Source: Agrobacterium vitis (lineage in GTDB: Bacteria > Pseudomonadota > Alphaproteobacteria > Rhizobiales > Rhizobiaceae). From it: 64,000 nt of DNA. Within the stretch, counting starts at the first letter, position 1, and each line of letters begins with the position of its first letter. A program made the translations under genes and the position numbers. The stretch covers positions 2,615,001 through 2,679,000 of the forward strand of contig NZ_CP146242.1 of NCBI RefSeq assembly GCF_037039395.1. Direction: 5' to 3'. The notes below the pieces were generated by a model. That model was not told the DNA's origin. It ran no database searches and worked only from the letters and a program-made list of their open reading frames with translations. Shown in pieces: positions 45,137-53,618 of this stretch.

Positions 45137-45626
45137 CCAGGACACCCGCCGCAAGGCCCGCGCCGATTATGTTTATCGGCGCATGTCGGCGGCCACCATT
45201 TCCATGACGCTCAATATCAGCGCCGCCACCTTTGGACGTTGGAAGAAAGCCGCCAAGGAAGCCGGTGATGATTGGGACATGGCCCGGTCTGCGTCGGTGA
45301 TTGCGGGCGAAGGTATCGACACGGTTGTTTCATCCGTGGTCGAGGACTTTGTGCTGATGGCGCAAGCTCTGCTGGAAGAGGTCAAGACCGAACAATTGAC
45401 CCTTGATCAGAAGATCAAGCACATGGTCGCGCTTGGCGATGCCATGGTCAAGGTGACAGCCTCGGCTGGCAAGCTGGCTCCTAAGATCAGCCAGCTTGGA
45501 GTAGCGCAAGATGTTGTCCAGCATCTGATTGCCTTTGTGCAGGAACAGTTTCCGCAACATATCTCGGTCGTGCAGGAAATCCTCATTCCATTCGGCGACC
45601 GGATTGCCACGGCTTTTGCTCCATGA
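45126..45626 (+). CDS. DUF1804-family protein, probable terminase small subunit
   Basis: 166 residues. N-terminal HTH (RRKARADYVYRRMSAATISMTLNISAATFGRWKKAAKE; cited AATISMTLNISAATFGRWK) followed by a helical domain. DUF1804 proteins precede gp28-like large terminases in Mu-like phages and are the likely DNA-recognition subunit. ATG 45126 chosen; the ATGA overlap with the large terminase start shows coupling. Confidence 0.87.
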   Translation: MANDQDTRRKARADYVYRRMSAATISMTLNISAATFGRWKKAAKEAGDDWDMARSASVIAGEGIDTVVSSVVEDFVLMAQALLEEVKTEQLTLDQKIKHMVALGDAMVKVTASAGKLAPKISQLGVAQDVVQHLIAFVQEQFPQHISVVQEILIPFGDRIATAFAP

Positions 45627-47278
45627 AGCGCCCAAAACTAAGCCCCACAGTTAGCGCAAAGGATTTCCGGGAAAACCTTGCCCGGATGGCCGACGAGCTG
45701 GCCCGCTGGGTGGACCTGTCCGTCACCGCCTTTGCCGCCGATCCCAAGGCTAAGGCGGAACGGCTGGCGAAAGCAAAGCACCCGGAGACCGGCTTTCGTT
45801 TCTTTCTGGAAACCTATCTGCCGCATTATGTGAAGGGTGATCACAGCCGCTTCCATGAAGAGATTTTTGCGCGCGTGCCGCAAATCCTAACGTCTTCCAA
45901 GGGCGTTAGAGACTTGTTCATCGCCCCGCGTGGCTCGTCCAAATCCACCCATATGTCGCTTGGCTTTGCGCTCTATTGCCTCTGTCTGGGATACAAGCGT
46001 TACATTCTTGAAGTCTGCGACGTGTATGCTCAGGCGGCTTTGCTGATCGAGGCGATCAAGGCCGAGCTGACCACCAATCCGCGCCTTGCCCATGACTTTC
46101 CGGAGGCGACCGGCCAGGGGCGCGTCTGGCGCGAAGGCGAAATCGTCACCGCCAATAATATCCGGGTTGAGGGGCTTGGCGCGCTGCAAAAGCTGCGTGG
46201 CCGTCGCCATGGTCCCTATCGGCCCGACTTGATGTTTTTTGACGACCTTGAAAACGACGAAGCAGTGCGCTCGCCAGAACAGCGCAAAAAGCTGGAAACA
46301 TGGATCAAACGCGCCGCCCTGAAGGTTGGCCCACCGGATGGCTCCATGGATGTGGTCTGGGTTGGCACCGTGTTGCACTATGATGCCGTACTGGTGCGGG
46401 CGGCAAAGTCGCCAGTGTGGCGGGTTGCCGAGTTTCAGGCGATCATTCGCTTTCCTGATCGGATGGACCTTTGGGACCACTTCGAAGAGCTTTATCACAA
46501 TGAGGGTGAGGACGCCGCCCGCGCATTCTATGATGCCAACAAGATGGATATGGACGCCGGGGCCGTGGTCAACTGGCCGTCGATGCAGCCGCTTGTCTGG
46601 CTCATGTTGGAGCGCGCTAGCGATCACGACAGTTTCCAAACCGAATACCAAAACAAGCCGATCAGCGAAGGCAGCCCGTTTAAGGATCTGACCTTCTGGG
46701 CGCTCAAGCGCACCGACCTGATTTTCTTCGGCGCGCTTGATCCGTCACTCGGCAAAAAGGGCCATGGCCGCGACCCGTCCGCTATCCTGATCGGCGGCTT
46801 TGATCGCCTGACCGGTAAGATGGATGTGGTGGAAGCCTCCATTCGCCGCCGCCTGCCGGATGTGATCATTGCCGACATTATCGCCCTTCAGCGCGAATAT
46901 CGTTGCCTGTTGTGGTTTGTAGAGGCGGTACAGTTTCAAGAATTCTTGCGCACGACGTTGATGGTTGAGGCAGCAAAGCAGGGCGTCGGGATTTCTGCCG
47001 TGCCGATCATTCCCCATGCCGACAAGGATCTGCGCATCGAGCGGCTTCAGCCGCCAATTGCGGCGGGTCTGATCCGCCTCAACCAAACCCAACAGACGCT
47101 GATTGACCAGCTGCAACAATGGCCCAACGCCGACCACGATGACGGGCCGGATGCGCTCGACATGCTTTGGCAAAACACGCTGCTTTATGCCGGTGGCCAG
47201 CAGGCCGGTGGTGCCAGCGCTGGCGTGATGACTGCTGCCGCTGCTGGCTCTGACAATTATGGAGACTACCGCCTGTGA
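45623..47278 (+). CDS. Terminase large subunit (Mu gp28-like)
   Basis: 551-residue packaging ATPase/nuclease. Walker A-like loop FIAPRGSSKSTHMSL near residue 100, Walker B PDLMFFDDLEND near 203-213, and a C-terminal RNase H-fold nuclease with Asp in FFGALDPSLGKKGHGRDPSA near 374 and the downstream DDGPDALDML near 510. Overlaps neighbours by ATGA/GTGA. Confidence 0.93.
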   Translation: MKRPKLSPTVSAKDFRENLARMADELARWVDLSVTAFAADPKAKAERLAKAKHPETGFRFFLETYLPHYVKGDHSRFHEEIFARVPQILTSSKGVRDLFIAPRGSSKSTHMSLGFALYCLCLGYKRYILEVCDVYAQAALLIEAIKAELTTNPRLAHDFPEATGQGRVWREGEIVTANNIRVEGLGALQKLRGRRHGPYRPDLMFFDDLENDEAVRSPEQRKKLETWIKRAALKVGPPDGSMDVVWVGTVLHYDAVLVRAAKSPVWRVAEFQAIIRFPDRMDLWDHFEELYHNEGEDAARAFYDANKMDMDAGAVVNWPSMQPLVWLMLERASDHDSFQTEYQNKPISEGSPFKDLTFWALKRTDLIFFGALDPSLGKKGHGRDPSAILIGGFDRLTGKMDVVEASIRRRLPDVIIADIIALQREYRCLLWFVEAVQFQEFLRTTLMVEAAKQGVGISAVPIIPHADKDLRIERLQPPIAAGLIRLNQTQQTLIDQLQQWPNADHDDGPDALDMLWQNTLLYAGGQQAGGASAGVMTAAAAGSDNYGDYRL

Positions 47279-48687
47279 GCCGCAAGAACCGCAAAACCCG
47301 CGCCAGCTTTGCCGACACCACGACCGCAGACACCCGGAAAAACCTGCCAAGCGAGGCCGGAACGCTGATTGCCGATGTCAAGAACGACATTACCATCCCG
47401 TTCTACACCGGCGCTCTTCAACATGCTGACGACACGCTCCTCCAGCGCGGTGGCGGCAAGGGCCTTAAAATCTATGACGAGATCAAGCGCGACACCCACG
47501 CCTCTGCCTGCCTTGCCAAGCGCAACAAGCATCTGGTGGCACGGGAATGGGAGGTGATCCAGGCATCAGACAAGCCTCTTGATGTCGCGGCGGCAGACTT
47601 CGTGCGGGCCACCCTGAAGGACATGCCCTTCGACGGCATCTGTGAAGATTTGTCTGGCGGCGCGATCCTGAAGGGGTTTGCGGTTTCGGAGAGCATTTGG
47701 GCGAGAGACGGCAACCGGATCAAGCCGCAGCGCATCGTCAGCCATGACCAGCGCCGTTTTGCGTTCGGCCAGGACGGTCGGCCACGGCTGCGCACCTGGA
47801 CGAACATGAATGACGGGATAGAGCTGCCGGAGCGGAAATTCATCGTCCACCGCCACGGCGTTGTCGGCAACAATCCGTATGGTCTCGGCCTCGGCTATCA
47901 GTTGTTTTGGGCTGTGCTGTTTAAACGCGAAGGCATAGCCTTCTGGCTACATTTTCTCGACAAGTTCGCAGGGCCGACCGTTGTCGCCCAAACGCCCTAC
48001 GGTATGTTGAGTGACGAGCAGCAAAAGCTCCTGAACAATCTTGCCAATATCCGCACCAGCTCTGCCGTCACCGTGCCAGTGGGAACGGATGTGAAGTTTT
48101 TGGAAGCGGCGCGGTCCGGCTCCGTTAGCTATCAGGAATGGCTCGAATATTGGGACAAGCAGATATCCATCTGCATACTCGGCGAAACGCTGACCACCGA
48201 TATCGGCTCTAGCGGCTCCCGTGCCGCCGCCGAAACCCACGCGGGAATGCTGGACCTGTTGGTGGACAGTGACGCTGATCACCTGTCGGACACATTGAAC
48301 GAGCAGCTTATCCGCTGGCTGGTGGAGTACAATTTCCCCGGCGCTGGTGTGCCGCGTGTCTGGCGCGTCCGACCCTCGAACGAGACTGCCAAGGCTGAAA
48401 CCCGCAAGGCCAAGGCTGAAGCGGCAAGCTCCGAACATGCCGCCCTGGTCGAGATCATCGCCACCGCCGCACTGCTTGATGACGACGATGTGGCCCGCGA
48501 ATTTATCGTCTCGTTTGATCTGACCCATGCGTTGACCGACACGGCCATTGACCGGCTCGTAGAGGCTCGCTTTGCGTTCATGGACGGCGGCAAGCGGGGC
48601 CGTGACTTGCGTCAGGCCGCGCAGAACCCGGCCTTTGCCGCGCTGTTTGGACCCGTTGGCTCAAAAAAAAACTGCATGACACCGTAG
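47275..48687 (+). CDS. Portal protein (DUF935, Mu gp29-like), zero-frame product
   Basis: 470 residues with GTG start overlapping the terminase stop. DUF935 motifs are clear: LKIYDEIKRDTHASACLAKRN near residue 63, KGFAVSESIWARDGN near 131 and SICILGETLTTDIGSSGSRAAAETHAGML near 298-326 (cited GETLTTDIGSSGSRAAAETH). The frame ends abruptly four codons after a nine-A run (48663-48671), earlier than usual for gp29, and the next frame carries what looks like the missing portal C-terminus. See the slippery site at 48666. Full product may be a longer fusion. Confidence 0.9.
   Translation: MSRKNRKTRASFADTTTADTRKNLPSEAGTLIADVKNDITIPFYTGALQHADDTLLQRGGGKGLKIYDEIKRDTHASACLAKRNKHLVAREWEVIQASDKPLDVAAADFVRATLKDMPFDGICEDLSGGAILKGFAVSESIWARDGNRIKPQRIVSHDQRRFAFGQDGRPRLRTWTNMNDGIELPERKFIVHRHGVVGNNPYGLGLGYQLFWAVLFKREGIAFWLHFLDKFAGPTVVAQTPYGMLSDEQQKLLNNLANIRTSSAVTVPVGTDVKFLEAARSGSVSYQEWLEYWDKQISICILGETLTTDIGSSGSRAAAETHAGMLDLLVDSDADHLSDTLNEQLIRWLVEYNFPGAGVPRVWRVRPSNETAKAETRKAKAEAASSEHAALVEIIATAALLDDDDVAREFIVSFDLTHALTDTAIDRLVEARFAFMDGGKRGRDLRQAAQNPAFAALFGPVGSKKNCMTP
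48666..48672 (+). promoter_or_regulatory. Candidate -1 frameshift heptamer A AAA AAC in the portal gene
   Basis: In the portal frame the codons are TCA AAA AAA AAC TGC ATG ACA CCG TAG. The last A AAA AAC fits X XXY YYZ, and a -1 slip continues as CTG CAT GAC ACC GTA GAC into the open MuF frame. Nine consecutive A would also favour transcriptional slippage. A short stem CTGCA/TGCAG lies just downstream (48672-48696). Confidence 0.55.
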
Positions 48688-48695
48688 ACTTTGCA

Positions 48696-50219
48696 GTGGA
48701 GGTCGATCCGGTCTCCGATCTGACAGACCAGCTCGAAGACGTGACCGGCAGCAATTTGACGCGCCGCCTGGACACCTTGCGCAAGGCTATAGAGACTGCC
48801 GGTGATTTTGCAGATGCCGCCGCGAAGGTGCTGACGGTCGGGGCGAAGTGGACGCCGGACGCACTTGGGAAAATGTTGGGTGATGCGTTAGAGCTTTCTG
48901 CCTTGCAGGGCCGCGAGGCGGCGTTTCTGGACGGCGATGACGATGCCAGCTTTGCCGATGCCGACGTATTTAATCAGCCGTTCAAAGAGCAAATCGACTT
49001 CTTTACCCAGAAGCGCGCCAAGCCAACGAAGGCCTGGACGGATGCGCTACGGGGCACCCATGACCGCGCCTTTGTGATTGCCGGTGCCACCGATCTCGCC
49101 ATGCTCTCGGATTTTCAGACGGCAATTGCCCAGGCCATGGAAAAGGGTACGACATTCGCGGATTTCCAGGGGGATTTTGACCGGATCGTCGCCAAATATG
49201 GTTGGTCTTATAAGGGTGAGCACGGCTGGCGTACCCGTGTGATTTTTGAAACCAATCTGCGCACCAGCCATATGGCCGGGCGGTTGAAGCAGATGCGCGA
49301 CCCGGATGTGCTGAAGCTGCGCCCGTATTGGGAATATCGCCACGGCGAAACCCGTAAGCCAAAATATCCGCGAGAACAGCACCGGGCATGGCATGGCCTC
49401 TGCCTCGCCCATGATGACCCATTCTGGCAGACGCATTTTCCGCCAAACGGCTGGCTTTGTTCGTGCGGTGTCCGGTCCCGCTCCATCCGAGATCTTAAGC
49501 GCATGGGCAAGGATGCCGCCGATCCGTCACCAGAAATCCTAACGGAGCCAGCACTGGACCCGATCACCAAGCAACTGATAGAGCAGCCGCAAGGCGTCGG
49601 TTATGGCTGGGACTACGCACCCGGCGACCTTTGGGAGCGTGGCCTGACACCATCGAACCTGATGGAGCAAGGACGCGAAGTCCTGGATAATTCGCGCATG
49701 GCGGTGGAGATCGATGTGGCGGCCCCACTCGAAGAGCTGCTGAAGGCGGCAAAGCCGTTGAAGGCCAAGGCGCTCGAAGATGGGCTTGCTCCAGAGGACT
49801 ATGTAAGAGCCTTTCTAGAGCCGTTTGGCGCTGACATTGGCAAAGCCGTGCTGTTCGAAGACGCAGCGGGCAACCGTATCCCTGTTTCCGATCTGCTGTT
49901 TCGAAACCGCGAAGGCGCATTCAAGGTGCTGAAACGCAATCGCCACCGCGTTATGTCGATGATGGCCGAGGCGCTGATTGACCCCGACGAAATCTGGATG
50001 GGTGTGGCCAGCAAGGTGGAAAGCGGCGACCTCGTGGTGGACCGCCGTTACATCCGTGTAGATCCGAAAACCGCCATCCAGATCGTCTTCGAGATTGGCG
50101 AACGAGGCTGGGAGGCCATCACCAACTTCGACTTCACCGATAAGCGCGGGGAGCGGGATTTCTCGGCTTTGGAAAAGCGGCGGGTCGGCAAGCTGATCTA
50201 CAAGCGCCCGCAAAAGTAA
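48696..50219 (+). CDS. MuF-like head morphogenesis protein (Mu gp30-like) with PBECR2-type C-terminus
   Basis: 507 residues if started at GTG 48696, which has no ribosome site; the frame is open upstream to the slip site at 48672. About the first 85 residues (LTDQLEDVTGSNLTRRLDTLRKAI; cited in part) look like a portal C-terminus. The MuF domain follows (FNQPFKEQIDFFTQKR near 90, VIFETNLRTSHMAGRLKQM near 185, then W-x-C-x-C-G in NGWLCSCGVRSRS). The last ~130 residues (VLFEDAAGNRIPVSDLLF, LIDPDEIWMGV, RRYIRVDP) fit the PBECR2 nuclease-fold family of phage head proteins. Confidence 0.88.
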   Translation: MEVDPVSDLTDQLEDVTGSNLTRRLDTLRKAIETAGDFADAAAKVLTVGAKWTPDALGKMLGDALELSALQGREAAFLDGDDDASFADADVFNQPFKEQIDFFTQKRAKPTKAWTDALRGTHDRAFVIAGATDLAMLSDFQTAIAQAMEKGTTFADFQGDFDRIVAKYGWSYKGEHGWRTRVIFETNLRTSHMAGRLKQMRDPDVLKLRPYWEYRHGETRKPKYPREQHRAWHGLCLAHDDPFWQTHFPPNGWLCSCGVRSRSIRDLKRMGKDAADPSPEILTEPALDPITKQLIEQPQGVGYGWDYAPGDLWERGLTPSNLMEQGREVLDNSRMAVEIDVAAPLEELLKAAKPLKAKALEDGLAPEDYVRAFLEPFGADIGKAVLFEDAAGNRIPVSDLLFRNREGAFKVLKRNRHRVMSMMAEALIDPDEIWMGVASKVESGDLVVDRRYIRVDPKTAIQIVFEIGERGWEAITNFDFTDKRGERDFSALEKRRVGKLIYKRPQK

Positions 50220-50243
50220 AAGGCCGGGAGCGATCCGGCCTTT
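50219..50243 (+). terminator. Hairpin after the MuF-like gene
   Basis: Stem AAAGGCCGG/CCGGCCTTT with a 7-nt loop, starting at the stop codon, then G-TATC. The downstream T run is short, so it may be a weak terminator or an mRNA stability hairpin. Confidence 0.6.
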
Positions 50244-50323
50244 GTATCAACAAACTGGCGTGACCATCGCCGGTCTCGTCCGCTGACAGAACAAACATAC
50301 GTGCATCGAAAGGGAAAGTCGAG

Positions 50324-50803
50324 ATGACCGGTATCAGCTACAAGGCGACGATTGACGATCAGGACATGCGCGAAAAGTTGGCCGAGTTGATCGGCAAGAT
50401 GAACCACCCGGAAGGCTTTTACAAAAACGTCGGTGAGCATTTGCTGAATTCGGTCAAGGATAATTTCGAGAACGAAAGCGCGCCGGACGGTTCACGTTGG
50501 AAAACCCTGTCCCAGGCCACCCGCGACCAGCGTGAGAAAAAATACGGCCACGCCCCTACCACCATTTTGCGGGCTTCCGGTGATCTGATGAATTCGATTA
50601 ACGCCGAATCGGATGACAGCCAGGTCCGGATCGGCACGGCTCTGGTCTACGCCGCCATCCACCAGTTTGGTGGAGATGCTGGACGAGGCAACAAAGTTAA
50701 AATTCCGGCTCGGCCTTATCTAGGTCTTTCTGCTGTGGATGAGGAGGAGATTTTCGCTGTTGCGGAGGAATGGTTTTCTGCAAACGAAGGGGCGGGTGAA
50801 TAG
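50324..50803 (+). CDS. Phage virion morphogenesis protein (gpG / Mu gp31-like)
   Basis: 159 residues of the phage virion morphogenesis (tail completion) family: NHPEGFYKNVGEHLLNSVKDNFENESAPDGSRWKTL near residues 27-62 (cited LLNSVKDNFENESAPDGSRW), LRASGDLMNSI near 85 and HQFGGDAGRGNKVKIPARPYLGLS near 112-135 (cited KIPARPYLGLS). Links head and tail assembly. The next phage gene on this strand is the protease, 2.8 kb away because of the reverse cargo gene and IS. Confidence 0.92.
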   Translation: MTGISYKATIDDQDMREKLAELIGKMNHPEGFYKNVGEHLLNSVKDNFENESAPDGSRWKTLSQATRDQREKKYGHAPTTILRASGDLMNSINAESDDSQVRIGTALVYAAIHQFGGDAGRGNKVKIPARPYLGLSAVDEEEIFAVAEEWFSANEGAGE

Positions 50804-51212
50804 TTGGGATAAAGTCTGCAATTCAGCAAAAACTTTGGTGTATAAGTTTTTGCTGATTCCAACGATTAGATCCGTCGTACCAACGTTTTAATCCAGCTCA
50901 TTGAGGTTTCTATTGTCCAGTTGGTTTGTTCGGCGCTGAGCGCGGGCATTTCGGTTTGCCCCGCACCGTGAGCAAACGGATTCCTTACGCCCCTGAACAA
51001 ACCCGTAAGCATCGTCCGCTCCCAAGGCTCTAAAAAGCTTCCGTTATTTTTACTCTCAAGATTATTGAGATAGTCGTTAGCCCCGCCCTCATTGCCTCTG
51101 GTCCAGCCTTTTATATTGCTTATAATCTTGATGCAGCTTTCAAGAGCGCACACTGCATGAAAAGCAGCCATACGATCGCCGGTGTCACGGCAATCAATTG
51201 CCTCTTTCATTT

Positions 51213-52522
51213 GGACACCTCGATTTACCGGTCGCAGTTGGCAAGATGGTGCCGTGGATGTATTTCCGCGATGAACTCGCGCGGATGATCGCCCATTTTT
51301 TGTGATGATTGCCGCATCTGCGGCATGCATTTCGGCCTTCCGGCCAGCTGCGCGTTATGCGGTCCGTGGTTTTCCAGTCAGCCAGACATAGCGAAGCATG
51401 TTGTAGGTGATATTGGCCATGCCGATCTTCACCCTCGCTCGGCTGATTCCGATGGTGCGCACGAAGAGCTTCATCTTGTCCTTCTGCCGCGCAAAGACAT
51501 GTTCGATGGCGGAGCGGACCTTCGAACGACGGCCGTTGGCGCGCGACATCGCCTCCGGCATGGGTTTGCCCTTTGGCTTCTTCTGATGGATGTCGGACTT
51601 TAGGCCATTGTCCTGCAACCATTCCTCGTTGGTCTTGGAGCGATAGGCCGTATCGGCCCAGACCGTCGACGCGGTATTGTCTTTGGTCACTACGTTTCGA
51701 AGCTGGGCTCCGTCATGGGCGCTCGCACTCGTCACCGTCCATCCCCGGATAAAGCCATGGGCTCGGTCGATGCCTGCATGGTTTTTGTAACCAAACATTG
51801 GAATGGCAATATCGTGCTGGCCAGTCGTCGTCGACGTCGGCGTCTCCGTTGGCCGTTTCGCCTTGGAATACTTCACTGTCCATCGCGCGTCGCGGTCCTT
51901 CTGGGCCAGCCTGGCGGGTTTATCCTTCCAGTCCTCAGGGATTTCGCCGGCCTTGATCGCGTCTTTCTCGTCCTGGCTGTTATGTTGCTTGGGAGCCTGG
52001 ATGATCGTGGCGTCAACGATCTGCCCGCCTTTGGCCAGATATCCGGAACGTGAGAGATGCTTGTCGAAACGGGCAAACAGATTATCAATGGCACCTGCAC
52101 GCACCAAACTCTCTCGGAACAGCCAGATCGTCTTGGCATCCGGCACCTTCTGCGAAAGGGAAAGGCCAAGGAAACGCATAAACGACAGCCGGTCCTGGAT
52201 AACAAACTCTGCTTGGTCGTCGGAGAGATTATAAAGCGCTTGCAGCACCAGGATTTTAAACATCAGAACCGACGGAAATGGTGGACGTCCACCCTTCGAT
52301 CCGTCGGACCGCTTCAGCGCCTTCGCTAAAGGTTTTTCAAATATCGCCCATGGAATGATGCTGTTGAGCTTCTCCAGCGGATCGCCGACGGCACTCAGCC
52401 GTTCGTAACGATCATCCAAATCCCAAAAGCCCGGTTGCCCACGCATCATCCGCTCCCAGAAAATCACACTGGCCGGATTGAATCATGAAACGCGGAAAAT
52501 GGGGAGGTTTTTAGAGGTGTCC
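51213..52522 (-). mobile_element. IS5-like insertion sequence (1310 bp)
   Basis: Ends are imperfect inverted repeats starting GGACACCTC (left GGACACCTCGATTTACC, right complement GGACACCTCTAAAAACC; 12 of 17 match). Flanking copies of ATTT at 51209-51212 and 52523-52526 are the 4-bp target duplication. One transposase gene. The near-perfect state and in-frame restorable target gene suggest recent insertion. Confidence 0.88.
51355..52467 (-). CDS. IS5-family transposase
   Basis: 370-residue DDE transposase. N-terminal DUF772-like domain (FPSVLMFKILVLQALYNLSDDQAEFVIQDR; cited LQALYNLSDDQAEFVIQDR), catalytic Asp in GGQIVDATIIQAP near residue 152, Asp in TVWADTAYRS near 270 and Glu in RSAIEHVFARQKDKM near 319 (typical DDE spacing). 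The frame is intact, so the element may be active. The start could be MIFWERMM or the internal MMRGQPGFW. Confidence 0.93.
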   Translation of the reverse strand: MIFWERMMRGQPGFWDLDDRYERLSAVGDPLEKLNSIIPWAIFEKPLAKALKRSDGSKGGRPPFPSVLMFKILVLQALYNLSDDQAEFVIQDRLSFMRFLGLSLSQKVPDAKTIWLFRESLVRAGAIDNLFARFDKHLSRSGYLAKGGQIVDATIIQAPKQHNSQDEKDAIKAGEIPEDWKDKPARLAQKDRDARWTVKYSKAKRPTETPTSTTTGQHDIAIPMFGYKNHAGIDRAHGFIRGWTVTSASAHDGAQLRNVVTKDNTASTVWADTAYRSKTNEEWLQDNGLKSDIHQKKPKGKPMPEAMSRANGRRSKVRSAIEHVFARQKDKMKLFVRTIGISRARVKIGMANITYNMLRYVWLTGKPRTA

Positions 52523-53223
52523 ATTTGGCGGTCAACGTTTAGCCATGGCGCTTTACCGACCAGTGGCCAAAATGGCTCTTCAATTTGAGACCCAGTTGTT
52601 TGATCATCTAATAGCTGCAACAATCCATTATGATAGGTCAGGCTGTAAGACGCTAGTTTGAGCCGCTGATTAAGATCTTCGATAAGCTCTTCAAACGACT
52701 CATTATTGCGCTTGTTGATTGCAAGAACGGAATGTCCAGAATCGCCTGGAAGACCGAGACCTTTAAACAGGGGGCTGTTGTAAAGATCTTGTGCTCTCTC
52801 AATATCAGCTTGTAAGTTTGCGTTCGCTTCCGCGATTTGCCTTCCACGCAACGCGAACGCCAGTTCTGCTAAGCTCAGCCTTTCTTTCATCCAAACGTCT
52901 CCGCGGGAGAAGTCGTCTGGACAGTTAATTAGAAAATTCTTGCAAACTGTGGCGTATGAGTTTTTGAATGGCCGGCTATTAGGGCCACCGCCTACCCAAA
53001 GAGGACTAAGATACTCGACACCTAGCTCAAGTGCGAGATTGTCGTGAATGGTCCTGAAAGCTGCTTCCGCTACATCGGTAATTTCAGCCGTTTTCCAGCC
53101 ATTCCAAAGAAGACCACACGACATCATTTTCCAAAGTTGATTGCAAAGCACTTGGTCTTCTTTAAAGTATTGCGATCTGAGCTGGATCTTCGCGTAACGC
53201 CGGGCAAATATGTCTGTGATCAT

Positions 53224-53618
53224 TCAGTCCATCCCTGTCGATTTTTCTAACGCGAAATCATTCTGTTTCACAGTATTGCTCAAACCAATTACAAAAAATC
53301 GGAAGAAGGAAGGGAGCAACACCTTTCCACAGATGTTGTGAGACCTACCTGAAAAGAAGGCCCGCTGACGCGATTTTCGCACGTGTTGCGCTCGATGATA
53401 GCTCCTTTGCCAGACCCCCGCGTTAGAAGCGCGTTAGAAACCGAAAGAATGCGGGTTTGATTGTTGGGGGAGGATGTGGCAAAGCATCCCGGCTTGAAAC
53501 GGCCCACCAATTGGCGCATGTTGGCGCTGTAACGCATTGAAGACTGACCGGACCCATGTCCGGTCATTTTGTTTTTCAGCCTCAGGCATGGTCGCTCCAT
53601 AGAGATTTTGGAGCAGAC
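53224..53618. other. Gap between the cargo gene and the protease gene
   Basis: 395 bp with three copies of the phage motif: TTTCTAACG at 53244-53252, CGTTAGA at 53421-53427 and CGTTAGAAA at 53432-53440. The cargo gene promoter (leftward) and the hairpin at 53546-53565 also lie here. No gene seen. Confidence 0.55.
53546..53565 (+). repeat. Hairpin GACCGGAC-N4-GTCCGGTC, copy 2
   Basis: Perfect 8-bp arms with loop CCAT, followed by ATTTTGTTTTT, so this copy also has the form of a rho-independent terminator. It lies 53 bp upstream of the protease start, at the right border of the cargo insertion. Confidence 0.75.

Larger units (their letters stand above)
50866..53223 (-). pseudogene. AbiJ/HEPN-like cargo gene split by an IS element
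   Basis: The gene starts at ATG 53223 (MITDIFARRYAKIQLR), runs to 52523, is cut by the IS at 51213-52522, and resumes at 51208 to the stop at 50866. Removing the IS and one target copy gives 347 residues in one frame (junction NVDRQ-MKEAIDC). The N-terminal part resembles AbiJ N-terminal domains; the C-terminal part has GWTRGNEGGANDYLNNLESK and GLFRGVRNPFAHGAG, with a HEPN-type R-x4-H (Arg309 to His314). Such proteins act in abortive infection as RNases. It opposes the head operon, typical of a lysogen-expressed moron. Confidence 0.72.

Noticed and set aside
48663-48671. Nine-A run as a simple sequencing error
   Set aside because: Cannot be excluded, but the exact in-register A AAA AAC and missing ribosome site for the next frame make slippage worth testing first; kept as a finding with this caveat.
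50866-51330. Separate 154-codon gene starting inside the IS left end
   Set aside because: Its first ~40 residues come from IS DNA; the rest is the 3' part of the interrupted cargo gene, in frame with the upstream part once the IS is removed.
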